Position numbers and translations under genes: made by a program. From assembly GCA_963971425.1 (NCBI GenBank), contig OZ020514.1, positions 13,583,218-13,647,217 of the forward strand: a DNA stretch of 64,000 nucleotides, written 5' to 3'. Shown piece by piece: positions 36,111 through 45,887 of this stretch. Source of the stretch: Bryoerythrophyllum caledonicum. Taxonomy: Eukaryota; Streptophyta; Bryopsida; Pottiales; Pottiaceae. The notes beneath the pieces are model-generated. The model ran no database searches. It was given only the letters and a program-made list of their open reading frames with translations, and was not told the origin of the DNA. Every line of letters begins with the position of its first letter. The stretch's first letter is position 1.

Positions 36111-36333
36111 TGAAGCATGGATGAAAACACTGCGATGAGGATATGAACGATGTCGGTTGTCACATGGTTTTCATCACCTCTCTGCCCGCGAAAACTTAAA
36201 TTACTGTAAAATGACTAGGGCAGCTAACTAGCTAGATCCGGGCAGCGTCTACAGATCCTGAGTAATTTTGTAGTAATTGTTTTCAGGCTAGTCATTTGTG
36301 CTATAGTCATTCATAGGCCGATTTCCCGTAGTA

Positions 36334-38170
36334 CATGTGGATGAGGTAATTCATAACCGGTCCATGCCCTTCTTCTCAAAGGCCCCAATTGTCCAATCCT
36401 CTGGTGCTGATGATAACTGCCGCACGTCCAGCTCCTTCTTCATGTCAGGGTCGTAGACGAAGCAGTCCAGGCAATCTGTCCAAAACTTTTCGTTCACCTC
36501 CGATGCATTCCCGTAGTCAATGGCTTCTCCGAGACGCAACTCGTGCGGCTGAACGGTGATTGCAAAGACGATGCTGGCCTCACCATCTAGCTTACCAACT
36601 TCTTGGTTTTTTGCACAAGATTTTAGTGCTCTTTGAGTTGAAGCCTCCAGAGCGAGTGATCGACGCTGCCTCTTTAATGGCGTTGGGTTTGCAGATAACG
36701 ACTTCCTCGGATTTGCCTTGCCAGTTCTAGCCGCTGCAGTCCTCTATCTAGTGTTACCGCCTTGGCTAACGTTGCCACTCTCGGTCCGACGAGAGACCTC
36801 TACCGGAGTCATCTCGGATGAGGTCTGCGAGTTTTCAAGAACCTTCATCGCCATTGCATGGAGGAGACTTGTCAACTTCGATGACAAAGCTTTAGCGCAA
36901 AGAGGCCCACCAATGTTGCTCTTCCAATAATCTTCGTCCTGTTGTTTGAGGATGTCTTTCTTTATTGACTCAAACAATGAGTTCTCAATACTGTCGAGAA
37001 AGGGATCAAGGCTGAAGACTTGAGTCATGCAGTCGATGAGAACCGTGTACTGAAGACTGCTTTCAGTTGTCGTCTCATTTTTAACCACGGGGAACTTCTT
37101 GTGGTGGTCAAACTCGATTATCTTCTCATCCGGTGAAACGTGCAAGAACATAGCCATGCCTCGAAATTTGTGAGTCAACACCAGGCTGTTAGAGTGACCG
37201 ATATGTTCGAACCCCCACGCCTCATGCCTCTTTGGATCTCGAAGCTTGTAGTAGTTGAGTAACTCGTGCTCCTCTCCGTCGTCGGACTCGATCACAATAC
37301 TTATTGGTTTATAGTATTCCTCCAGGACCTCTTGGTCCTTCATTGGATTTTTACAATGGAATCCGTAAGTGAAGTCAAATTTTACTATGCGTACTTAATG
37401 CATCACAGTATTTTCTCAAGTTTGCATATTCAGCTTGAGTCAAGCTAAATATGCAATACAACGATTAATTGCACAAGTGTGGTTCCGTCAAAAAGTTTCA
37501 AGTCTTGTATTACAACTTACGTGTGTTTGTAGTCTTTTATCATTTCTTGTGCACATTTAGCTTGACTTGAGCTAAATGTGCACACAAAGCCTGTTTTACT
37601 GTGCACACTTAGCTCGTATCAAGCTGAATGTGCAGATTAATATTATATAACGCCCATGAACTAATGAACTGAACGTGCATATTCAGCTCGAGTCCAGCTG
37701 AATGTGCACAGAAAGCTCATTAGACTGAGTAAATTCAACTCGAGTCCAGCTAAATATGCACACATAGCTGAAATGAAGATGCACATCCAACTCGACTCTA
37801 GCTGAATGTGCACATTATGATCAATCATTCACGCACATACTAATGAGCCGGAAGAGCATATTCAGCTCGAGTCAAGCTGAATGTGCACACAAAGCTCATC
37901 ATACGCTACACATTCAGCTCGAGTCGAGCTGAGTATGCACATCATTCAAAACTGAACGTGCACATTCAGCTCTACCCGAGCTGAATATGCACTAATTATA
38001 TGAATGAGAAATTACAAAATTCATTCAAATTGCAAGTTCCGTAGGAGTCTACCTACCTCATTTCCATTTTTTGCAGCCTCTTAAATCTTCAAACAAACGG
38101 CTTGAGGTATGTCACACAAAGGAGCTGCTTCAGTGACAAAATGTCCCCTCTTTGAATCATAATCCAATCA
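36334..38170 (-). pseudogene. Long gene of unknown function, copy 1, N-terminal part
   Basis: Exon 37343-36340 reads ISIVIESDDGEEHELLNYYK, GFEHIGHSNSLVLTHKF, a glutamine-rich helical stretch, then after TAG at 36744-36746 a basic region (GKANPRKSLSANPTPLKRQR) and IDYGNASEVNEKFWTDCLDC up to WTIGAFEKKGMDRL. An upstream exon, about 38170-38057 (HFVTEAAPLCDIPQAVC, TAA, EAAKNGNE), ends at a GTAGGTAG donor. Intron 1 between them holds nine palindromes. The exon 37343-36340 matches copy 2 at 47359-46380. The basic patch could be a nuclear localisation signal. No recognised domain. Confidence 0.6.
37422..37992. repeat. Nine palindromes in intron 1 of copy 1
   Basis: Units start at 37422, 37549, 37601, 37675, 37729 (decayed), 37780, 37856, 37907 and 37958. 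Steps after the first are about 51-54 or 74-76 bp. Arms are GTGCACATTTAGCT or GTGCATATTCAGCT with matching right halves. Spacers alternate in orientation: AAAGCTCATTAG-like after some units, its complement CTAATGAGC-like before others. Copy 2 has a similar cluster in its intron 1. Confidence 0.85.
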
Positions 38171-38411
38171 CTATTAGAAACTGAAAACTAAGATGAGTCG
38201 CCGAAACTCTACAACTTGAAAACCTACCAACTCCCAACTTACAAAAAATTACAACATCACAAGGATTTCATCCCAAGGTGAACCCGTCTATTGTCTGCGC
38301 GCAAATGAGCGTTGTCTTGCAACCAAAGAAAGAAGTCTTCATCCTCGCCTCCAAGGCTTCAATACTGAACTTTCTCCAGCAACTCTAACTCTGAATGCAA
38401 CTTCTTCCTGG

Positions 38412-38945
38412 AGTCAAGCATTCGACCATATGTCGGCCCAGACCTCTTCACTGTAGTCTGCACAACACGGAAGGATCAGCACGTTCAGCATCTCTCTCAC
38501 CTGTGGAAGGGGTTCCGCAACATAAAATCAAGTTGAGTACAGAAAGACGAGGGAAGTCACGCGCAAGATCATGTACCCAAGCTTCAAGCCACTGAGGCCC
38601 TTCAATGCCATCCAAGGCAATGCCAACAACAATGCCACTGATGAGCGCCTCCTTCAAAGTACAATCGTCCAGCAGGTGGCTGCTACTCGTATTCACCACA
38701 ACCGCATCTGTCCAGAACTACTGGTCATCAGAGACCATAATTGAATCCACACCTGAAATAATTAGCATAACCTAATCCAGTTTGCTTGATGAGGCTCACT
38801 AAGCACAAACCTGGTTTGATGTGCTGGAGACTGTCAGCATTGATGTGCTGCAAAGTGTCGTTAGTAAGCGCACAATGCACCGTGATTATGTCACTGGCAA
38901 CATGCATCTCCTTCAAGCTGTTCAATTTCCTGGCTCCCGTTGAAA
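38412..38945 (-). pseudogene. AN: ANGUSTIFOLIA (CtBP-like) gene fragment, three exons
   Basis: Minus-strand exons in order: ASDIITVHCALTNDTLQHIN to LQHIKPG (38945-38812, followed by a GT donor); VNTSSSHLLDDCTLKEALIS to ALDGIEGPQWLEAWV (about 38670-38520); DYSEEVWADIW (about 38462-38420). These match consecutive parts of plant ANGUSTIFOLIA, a CtBP/D-2-hydroxyacid dehydrogenase-fold protein that controls cell shape; EGPQW-EAWV is a hallmark of that plant family. Only the distal part of the dehydrogenase-like domain is present. It lies 240 bp upstream of the first exon of the copy 1 long gene and on the same strand, so capture by the element or insertion of the element near AN are both possible. 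Confidence 0.75.
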
Positions 38946-39316
38946 AAGCCCTCCTATGTTGACCCTCTTTCCCCTGCAACCACCAGAAAACATTGTTATG
39001 GCTCAGAAGCTCGCCTTACCTCGTTACAACAGTACATCATTACCATACTGTAGAGAAATCCGCAAAGTGGCTTTGGAATCGACTAAGCTTTGATGCTGAT
39101 TCTTGATCCCATATGGTAAGATTACATAAAAAAAACCGAAGGCCCTGTCTACAGTGGCTTTGATGTCTCTCGAGGAGTAAAATTTGCCTAGCATTTGCAA
39201 CTCAGCCAAACTCTAGGTTCTTGTCATGTCACTCCTAACCTTTTAAGTTTATCTCCAATACACAATCACCAAGCACTGTAGATATCCGCAGAGTAAAGAG
39301 GAGAACGCAGGGGTGT

Positions 39317-39453
39317 ACATGGAGGTCACCACCCTCAAGGGCCTTCTGGACGCAAATGTAGTCCCGTCTAGAGATAACAGACAGGTTCTAAAGTTCGATG
39401 AGAAGGCCACGTACCGAGAATACCAGACTGTGACCAGGCAGTGACTCCCCGTA
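39317..39453 (+). other. Exon-like open segment, unidentified
   Basis: Reads MEVTTLKGLLDANVVPSRDN followed by QVLKFDEKATYREYQTVTRQ and a TGA. Composition is protein-like and GC-richer than the surroundings. No domain recognised; it may be an exon of a host gene caught between the two element copies. Confidence 0.3.
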
Positions 39454-40890
39454 AGGTAAGATTACACACTCTTCAACGCACTATGATGATCCTCGAATAG
39501 GAAAATGTGCCTTGCATTTGCCTAGATAGCACCAATATTCTCATTGTCAGTTTTCTGTGTAGGTTAAAAATGATTCACGTTGCATCTGCGCCGCAAGTTC
39601 CAAGGCTTCAACACAAAAATGCTCATAACCTACACTCAGAAAACTCACATGCAAATCCAACATCACCAATCGCAACCAACGACACCAAAATCCTAAAAAA
39701 CTTCTCTGAAGCCGAAACCCTAAACCTGAACCTCCATAATGCAATCAACTCCGACCCTTCCTCCTGTGCTTTTCAACCTCAAAACAACCAAAATTTTAAA
39801 ACCACGGCACCAAAATTCTAAAATCAAAAACCTCAAACCAGCTCGAAAATTCTAAAATTTTCTTGAAAATCCAACCTCAAACCAGCTGGATCCCACGAAA
39901 CCTCAAACCTCAAACAGCCACGAAACCTCGGATCGACTTCACACGATCTTATCTTTAGTTGATAACCAGCGATCCCACGAAACCAGCGATCCCACAAAAC
40001 CTCAAACTTCAAATTCACAAGCCTCTCGACACATGCTTACCTCATGATGGCGTGCGGCGATGGATCTGTGGCTATGCGGTGATGCGCCTGCGCTTCGGCG
40101 TCGCATGCAACAAGATGAAAAGGGACTCCCTTCGTCTCCCTCCAGCCTCTTGCCCTCCGCCGTTCGCACTGTTCCCTCGCATGTTCCCACGTTTGTTGCT
40201 TTCCTTTTCCTGCTTCGCTGTTCGCATCGCTTCCTTCTTTGTTCTCATGATTCAACACCATATTCGTTACATTGGAAAATTTCCATGATTATGAAGATAT
40301 ATGGTCATTGAAATATCAATAAATTTAGACATTTGAAGGTGCAACGCATAAAGACAATGTATCAAGAATACTATATTTCATTCCATGAATGGACCAAAAT
40401 AGCCGAATGTCCAAAAAAGTGGTAACGGTAAAGGAAGCATATACCATTAATCCAAGCATTATTCAAAACTTCGTAAAAAAAAGTCACACACAACATTCAT
40501 TTACCTCAAGGCAAAACACAATCGCCCTATCACTAATCAAACAATCTAGGGAGTTCCTCCATAAGCCTCTATACGCGTCTTCAAAAAAGCCCTCTGACGT
40601 TGCACAGTCCATGTTGCGCCATTCTCTTGCATTAATGGACTCTCAAGAAGACGCTGCAAACCCCGCCTTCGCACCTCGTCCGTGTTTGATTTGGGCAGCG
40701 AGTGACGGCGGGTGGGAGCGGTAGGAGAGCACTTGATTCTAGCAGCATTTCTTGAGAGAATACGGGGGCGGAGACATTTACCAGATGGTTCTTGCAGAAT
40801 AGGCGCCACAAACAATCCAAACAAATACACTTTAGTTCGAATACACCTACACGGCACACATGAAAACTGTATCATCAAGATCCATCCTAG

Positions 40891-40921
40891 TGCACTTTAG
40901 GTCGAATAGAGCTAAAATGCA
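40891..40921. repeat. Decayed palindrome near the 3' end of copy 2
   Basis: TGCACTTTAGGTCGA ... AGAGCTAAAATGCA, with the copy 2 arm type and several mismatches. Position corresponds to the unit at 20741 in copy 1. Confidence 0.6.
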
Positions 40922-41049
40922 GAAGGGAAAATTCACAGAGAAAATTTAACATCCAATGAACAAAAACAAGCTCAAATGAAGCAAAACTACAAGAGTGCAA
41001 TGTAGCTCAACAACAAACAAAGACTGCCTAGGCAAAAACGACTCAATAG

Positions 41050-42370
41050 TGCAATAACTTGGAGGTCAGCATAACAAACACCGTGAGCGAGCGTTGATAA
41101 GTAGCATCCGTTAAACCGTCATAGAGAATACGCTTTGCCGGAGTACAATTATCCGGATTTAGACGCGGAGACCCTAGAATTGAACAAGGCCACTGCGGCG
41201 AAGGTGAGTTGTTCCTTTCATGAATTGGCTCCCGCGTAATAGGGCTTTCAACAACTCCGTCGTCCACTGCCATGGTCGAATAATCCATGGTTGACAGCGC
41301 GGTTGCAGTAGAGTGCAACAAAAGCCCTTTACTCCGAAGGAAAAGGGCGAACTCCTATAGGCCCAACAAGGAATCCACGGACGCCCGACAATCACAGCCC
41401 TGTAGAAATTTCAACAAAAGTGACACTCACATACCTCAGAACAATAGATGAAAACTCCAATCTTTAAAAAGAGGACGACATTCCATCAGCAGTAGGTATC
41501 CAATCCGCACAATAAACACAGTGGAGAAACATCTCCATTTGTATTATCAAAAAATATATATATACAAAACATGGTCCAACAAAACATGTTCAACACGGTA
41601 CTGCGCTAGGCCACCCGGGAACAGATGAAGGTCAGAAAGATATGGCAGCAATTCCTCCAGCAGTACAGAATCATCTCTCGCGCCATCATGGTTGTGCGAC
41701 CATGACGGAAGTAGAAGGACGTTCTCTGGCAAATTGAGCACATGCTTAATTGGGCTATCGTCAATGACAAGCGTATTTGCCGAAGTATACTCACGACCCA
41801 ACCTATTGAAGAGATGATTTGATATCGTCTTCAAGAAGATGTCCTTTTGAGTGCCAAATTCCTTCAAACACCATATTCATTATATTGGGAGATTTCCATG
41901 ATTTTGATCTAGTGCACATTCAGCTCTACTCGAGTTGAATGTGCATAGTGGGTACATTTTAGAGCTCAAGAGCAACATACGTATTGAATTGGGAGGCTCA
42001 CAATCTCCCAATATAATGAATATGGTGTTTTCATGTAGATTGTTCTGCTACCAACTCTACGCTCGGGAACCCTATCGCAACTCTCATGACCAAAGATCCT
42101 GAGAGGGTACGAAGAACTATGCTGGAAAAGATAATTACAAATCTGACGCGTTGTGGATTCCATCATCGAACTCCAGATTGTGATGGTGGCAATCTTAGAC
42201 AACTTCGTGAGGAACTGAGCACAACCAGGGCGAACTCGGACTAGTTTAGGGCCTACTTCGGCCGGCTGCGAAGCCGAGTGAATGGAGCTGTCAGAGTCCC
42301 TCGATCCCCTGGCCTGCCACGAGGGCTCACACGTGCATAGAACCCCATTGAGGTCCAGCACAACATTCAA
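41050..42370 (-). pseudogene. HAD/NIF-type phosphatase-like gene, copy 2
   Basis: The first exon begins MNVVLDLNGVLC (HAD motif I with D-x-N instead of D-x-D), then PKLVRVRPGCAQFLTKL and ATITIWSSMMESTTRQI (HAD motif II region). After the 163-bp insertion the frame resumes EFGTQKDIFLKTISNHLF, TLVIDDSPIKHVLNLPENVL and LLEELLPYLSDLHLFPGG, the typical end of the plant DLNG-type NIF domain. More exons probably follow at 41395-41045. The core region is open apart from the insertion, so this copy is better preserved than copy 1. Loss of the second aspartate suggests altered or absent phosphatase activity, but the same change is normal in this plant subfamily. Role in the element unknown. Confidence 0.7.
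41867..42029. mobile_element. 163-bp deletion derivative (MITE-like) of the two-gene element
   Basis: 28-bp perfect terminal inverted repeats beginning AACACCATATTC, identical over 25 bases to the copy 1 terminus. Flanked by TTCA on both sides (41863-41866, 42030-42033). Between the ends it holds one palindrome of copy 1 type (41912-41946) and little else. Removing it with one TTCA rejoins the HAD reading frame without a break, which supports a true 4-bp target duplication. Confidence 0.9.
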
Positions 42371-42943
42371 CCACCTACCCTCGAAATCTTATAGGACTCT
42401 AGGTATTTCTTCTAGATTATTGGCACCACTTATTGATGCCTCGCAGACCTGGTTAAGAAACGCCAGGAGAACGAACAATATTACTAAAGATTCATTAACA
42501 ACGACAAGTCAACATAATGTAGAACGAAAGAGAGCAAACGGGGGGGAAGCAACATGGGGAAGCGCAAAGTATATATAGTGTTAGAAAAGCACCTCGAGAA
42601 CTTCATCGTCTTGGAGCAATTCGTCTCGGACCCCCATCGATACCAACGAAACCCGAATGGTGTCAAGGGATTCCGAGTGCCCCAGAACGATTTGGGGCAC
42701 GGTTCCGGGACAAGAAGAGGGGGCTCTGGGACATGAAAATCATGATTGATCTCGTCTACGAGCACGGCCGAAGCTTGGACAACATCTTCTATGACTGGGA
42801 CTACAGTTTGGACGACCTCGTCTATGACAAATTGAGCGATCGTGTCATCACCAAAACTTAGGTTTGAAAAAATTCAACAACTTCAACCTTTCAGCAGATG
42901 CGCACATAGGACACTGATACAAGTCAGAGTCGTCAGATGTCAA

Positions 42944-42972
42944 GCAGTTTAGCTCGAGTCGAGCTGAAGTGC
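42944..42972. repeat. Palindrome between the two genes of copy 2
   Basis: GCAGTTTAGCTCGAG ... CGAGCTGAAGTGC, copy 2 arm type with one mismatch. It occupies the inter-gene position that holds three units in copy 1. Confidence 0.75.
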
Positions 42973-44058
42973 TCGTTGAGCTCTATAATATTACCAAAAA
43001 TTACTGAAGTACAAAATTGGACATTTACAAAATGTTTTGCCTCTATACACTCGCAACTACATTACACTAACATGACGATGAGCTGGGGACATCAACGACA
43101 GATACGTCCCAAGCGGGCGACTTCAGAGAGAAAGACGGGCGGGTTGGCTGGGACGAGGGATCAGGCAGCGATTGAGCCCCCATGGAGACGGGGGAGGAAC
43201 CCGCCGGAGACGGCATCAGCGAACCGCGAGGCAGGCTCCCAATCCCTTCTTCAGCTGAGTAGGGAGGTAGGGGGATTGTAGTATTCACTACGGGTGGTGT
43301 CGTGGCGACAGGAGGCAAAGTAGCCGTCATGAATCTCTGCATCATGAGCATCATGTAGTTATGCCTCTGGTCTTGGTCCCTCTTCATCTCCTCGTCATGC
43401 CTCCGCTGCAGATCCCTGAGCTCCTCGTCTCGCTCCGCGAGCCGCTACTCCATCAACCTCATCCGGGTGGCCTCCTCTTCGAGCTTCTTCTCGAGGGCAA
43501 TAAACCTGGTGGCGTCCTAAGCATTGCTCGCCGTTGCCAACGGAGAGCGGCCAGCCGCGCTAGCAACTTTCCTCCTCTTGGCCGCGGGCCAAGCGGATGA
43601 TCCACCCAAGGTGAATGAGGCTTCTCGGAGATATCAAGCGATTCCAACTCCAGGAAATCGAGCCGCTGCCACGAGGTACCCATTGTCTCTCCCGCTTCAG
43701 ATTGAAAGCCACTATGAAGCTTCGGCCCTGGCGGTATCGAAATCGTCATAGGAATCGGCATCAGATGTGGCCGTACTGAAGCTCGGGCACACACCCAGGG
43801 GGCTCAGGACCACATCCTCTTCCTCTTCCTCATTGACGAGATCAATAACCGCTTTCCCCTTCCCCTTGGCAACGGCCTCTCCAAGCTCGGGGAAGATCTT
43901 CGCGTTGACGTGATATGCATCAAGTTGCAACATTGAAATTGGTCCGATCCAACGTCAACGCGACCTCCATGGCGTCGTCGAGATCATGTTCATCGGTGTT
44001 GTGGGATATGCAGAATGCCTCCAGATCCAACATGTGCACACTAATGGATTGAATAGGT

Positions 44059-44305
44059 TACATTTTAGGTCAAATCGAGCTAAAGTCAATACAAAGGAAC
44101 ACTCATACAAAAACGCAGCTATTAAAACTTGAAAGGATACAACTTGATTGATGACTACTAGAAAACCATATAAATATAAGCCGACACTTTAGCTCGACTC
44201 GAGCTAAAGTGCCACGCTACAAAAGCATAAGAGACGACCTCTCAGAAACAATACATGCACAGTCAGAGAGGGTATCAACAGTTTAGCTCGAGTCGAGCTA
44301 AACTG
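44059..44305. repeat. Three palindromes in a late intron of copy 2
   Basis: Units at 44059-44088 (decayed), 44185-44211 (CACTTTAGCTCGA ... TCGAGCTAAAGTG, perfect) and 44279-44305 (CAGTTTAGCTCGA ... TCGAGCTAAACTG, perfect). The two perfect units differ at one arm base and compensate on the other arm. The homologous intron in copy 1 also has three units (24867-25021). Confidence 0.85.
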
Positions 44306-45763
44306 CAGAGATACTTACCACACTCGCAGTCAGTAATTTCGTCCCGCCAAACAGCTGGACAATTGAATCCCCCCTCTTGTAGAATAGCTCCAGGACCTTG
44401 ATGAAGAACTCCATCCTCAGCTCGTTCATGTTCATGGAGTACGCCAGCTCATTGTACTTGCATAGCTTGGTGTGCAACACATGCTCCGGAGCTGTGTAGG
44501 TCTTCTTCACGGCCGGGATCTGCGTAAGCTCCTTCATCAAGAGAAAGAGGAGGCGAACCGGGTCTAGAGCGTTGTTGGTCTTTGGGGCATATCCCCCTAA
44601 GCGCTCATTCTCGGAGGGAAGATACTTCAACTGCAGCACGTTGTACGCATGACACAACGACAGGCCCTTAGCAAACACTGTCACTTGAAGGTGTGACTGC
44701 TCGTCGCCGCAAATAAAGAGCCACGCTGGAAGACCTGTGAGGGGAGGCTGCCCTTTCGATGCAAACATCGTCATGAACTCGTCAAAGAAGGGCCTCTCCA
44801 ATGACGATGTTGCCTTCTCTAAGAAACCAGGGATATTCCGGAAGTCGATGATGCCGAGCTTCACGTTGCAGCCCATGTTATGCCACAAATCTGAGGGCCA
44901 TCCTCCAAGCGAGTTGGTTGCCGCCTTGTATGGACGAAATTGCAAGGCACCCTGAGGTGGAACGAACCGCGACCGCACATCGAGGAAGACTCCGAAGAAC
45001 TCTTTCGCTTACGGAGAGAGATCCTCACATTTGCAGTTGCGAAACTACGTCTGCCATGAATCCTTGTAGTACGAATCCGGTGGACCCCAATCCAAGAGGG
45101 CACGCTTTGAGGCCTTGCTGACGTTGTATTCCTTCTTGAACTTCCGCCAGTTGGCCCGACTGTACGCTCCAGTGCTATTAAAGAGGGCAAGCTCCGGCCT
45201 GATGAATTGAAGCTCCATTCGAGCGACCTCCTTCCTCTTCCTTCAATCGACCCAGTCCCGGGCAATGTAGCAATCCTCCAGCACAGATTGCGGCTGCTTC
45301 ACAACCACCTTAGGATAAGGTAGTTTCCACGATGGTCCTGATCAATTGAGTATATGCTTACACATTGTTGCGTGATCAACCTCGGTCATGTTGCCGAAGA
45401 ACTTGAAGAACTCGCGCGTCAAAACCCCATCTTTCTCAGGCACCGAGGACTTGGCATCCTTAAACTTTGACAAGGGCGACGTTGTTGAATCGACATTGAT
45501 GAGGTCGCCTTGCGCCGCCGAAGAGATGACATCCGACCAGAGCTTGAAGGTCTCATCAGACGAGGTGATAATCTTCACCTTGTTCGTAATCGAGAGCTCC
45601 TTTGCCTTTCCGGCTTTCTTGAGCGCTGCGTGGCTCTTCGCAACGTCAATCATTGCAAAGCGCTCACGAACCGCGTTTAGAAATGGCTGTGCAGAACATT
45701 GGCAAGGTTGATTTAGTTTACAATCACAGTAGAAAATATACGTGACGAGCAGGTCCGGAAAAT

Positions 45764-45887
45764 GCAGGTTAGCTCGAGTCGAGCTAACTTGCAACCGGAG
45801 AGTATACACTATAAGCAATTGAATCTGTATACACTACTATACTAAAAGTGTGCAAACACACAAGTTAGCTCCAGTCAAGCTAACGTG
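45764..45887. repeat. Two palindromes in the middle intron of copy 2
   Basis: Units at 45764-45792 (GCAGGTTAGCT ... AGCTAACTTGC) and 45859-45887 (CAAGTTAGCT ... AGCTAACGTG). Each has one arm mismatch. The homologous copy 1 intron holds two units with ATATTCAGCT arms. Confidence 0.85.

Larger units (their letters stand above)
32797..36333. mobile_element. CACTA transposon 2, non-autonomous, in copy 1 long gene
   Basis: Ends CACTACGGGAAATCG (32797-32811) and its complement at 36319-36333, where the last base differs (GTAGTA instead of GTAGTG). The 3-bp duplication CAT is at 32794-32796 and 36334-36336. Length 3537 bp. Removing it with one CAT joins the frame as LIHMPDKS, matching YYLEMPDKT in copy 2. 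No transposase motif is seen inside; a 66-codon minus-strand frame (33823-33623) and a plus-strand frame (34066-34446) are open but unrecognised. GACGTGGA words cluster near 33010-33130. It needs transposase from another element. Confidence 0.9.
20427..38170 (-). mobile_element. Two-gene palindrome-carrying element, copy 1
   Basis: Starts with the AACACCATATTC terminus at 20427 and carries, on the minus strand, a HAD-type gene (20820-22980) and a long spliced gene of unknown function (23715 to about 38170). 19 palindromes of about 30 bp lie in its introns and spacers. Two CACTA elements totalling 9450 bp sit inside the long gene; without them copy 1 is about 8.3 kb, close to copy 2 (about 8 kb). 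The far terminus in inverted orientation was not found; the sequence after 38170 is an ANGUSTIFOLIA fragment, so the right end is unclear. The family is inferred from the parallel with copy 2 and from the 163-bp derivative at 41867. Confidence 0.7.

Noticed and set aside
37422-37992. CRISPR-like array (regular repeats and spacers)
   Set aside because: Repeats are palindromes that vary with compensation, spacers are related to each other in inverted form, and the genome is eukaryotic with introns; no cas genes.
20427-42029. One giant 21.6-kb element using the inverted terminus at 42029 as its right end
   Set aside because: The inverted terminus is paired with the closer left end at 41867, with matching TTCA duplications and frame restoration, so it belongs to the 163-bp insert.
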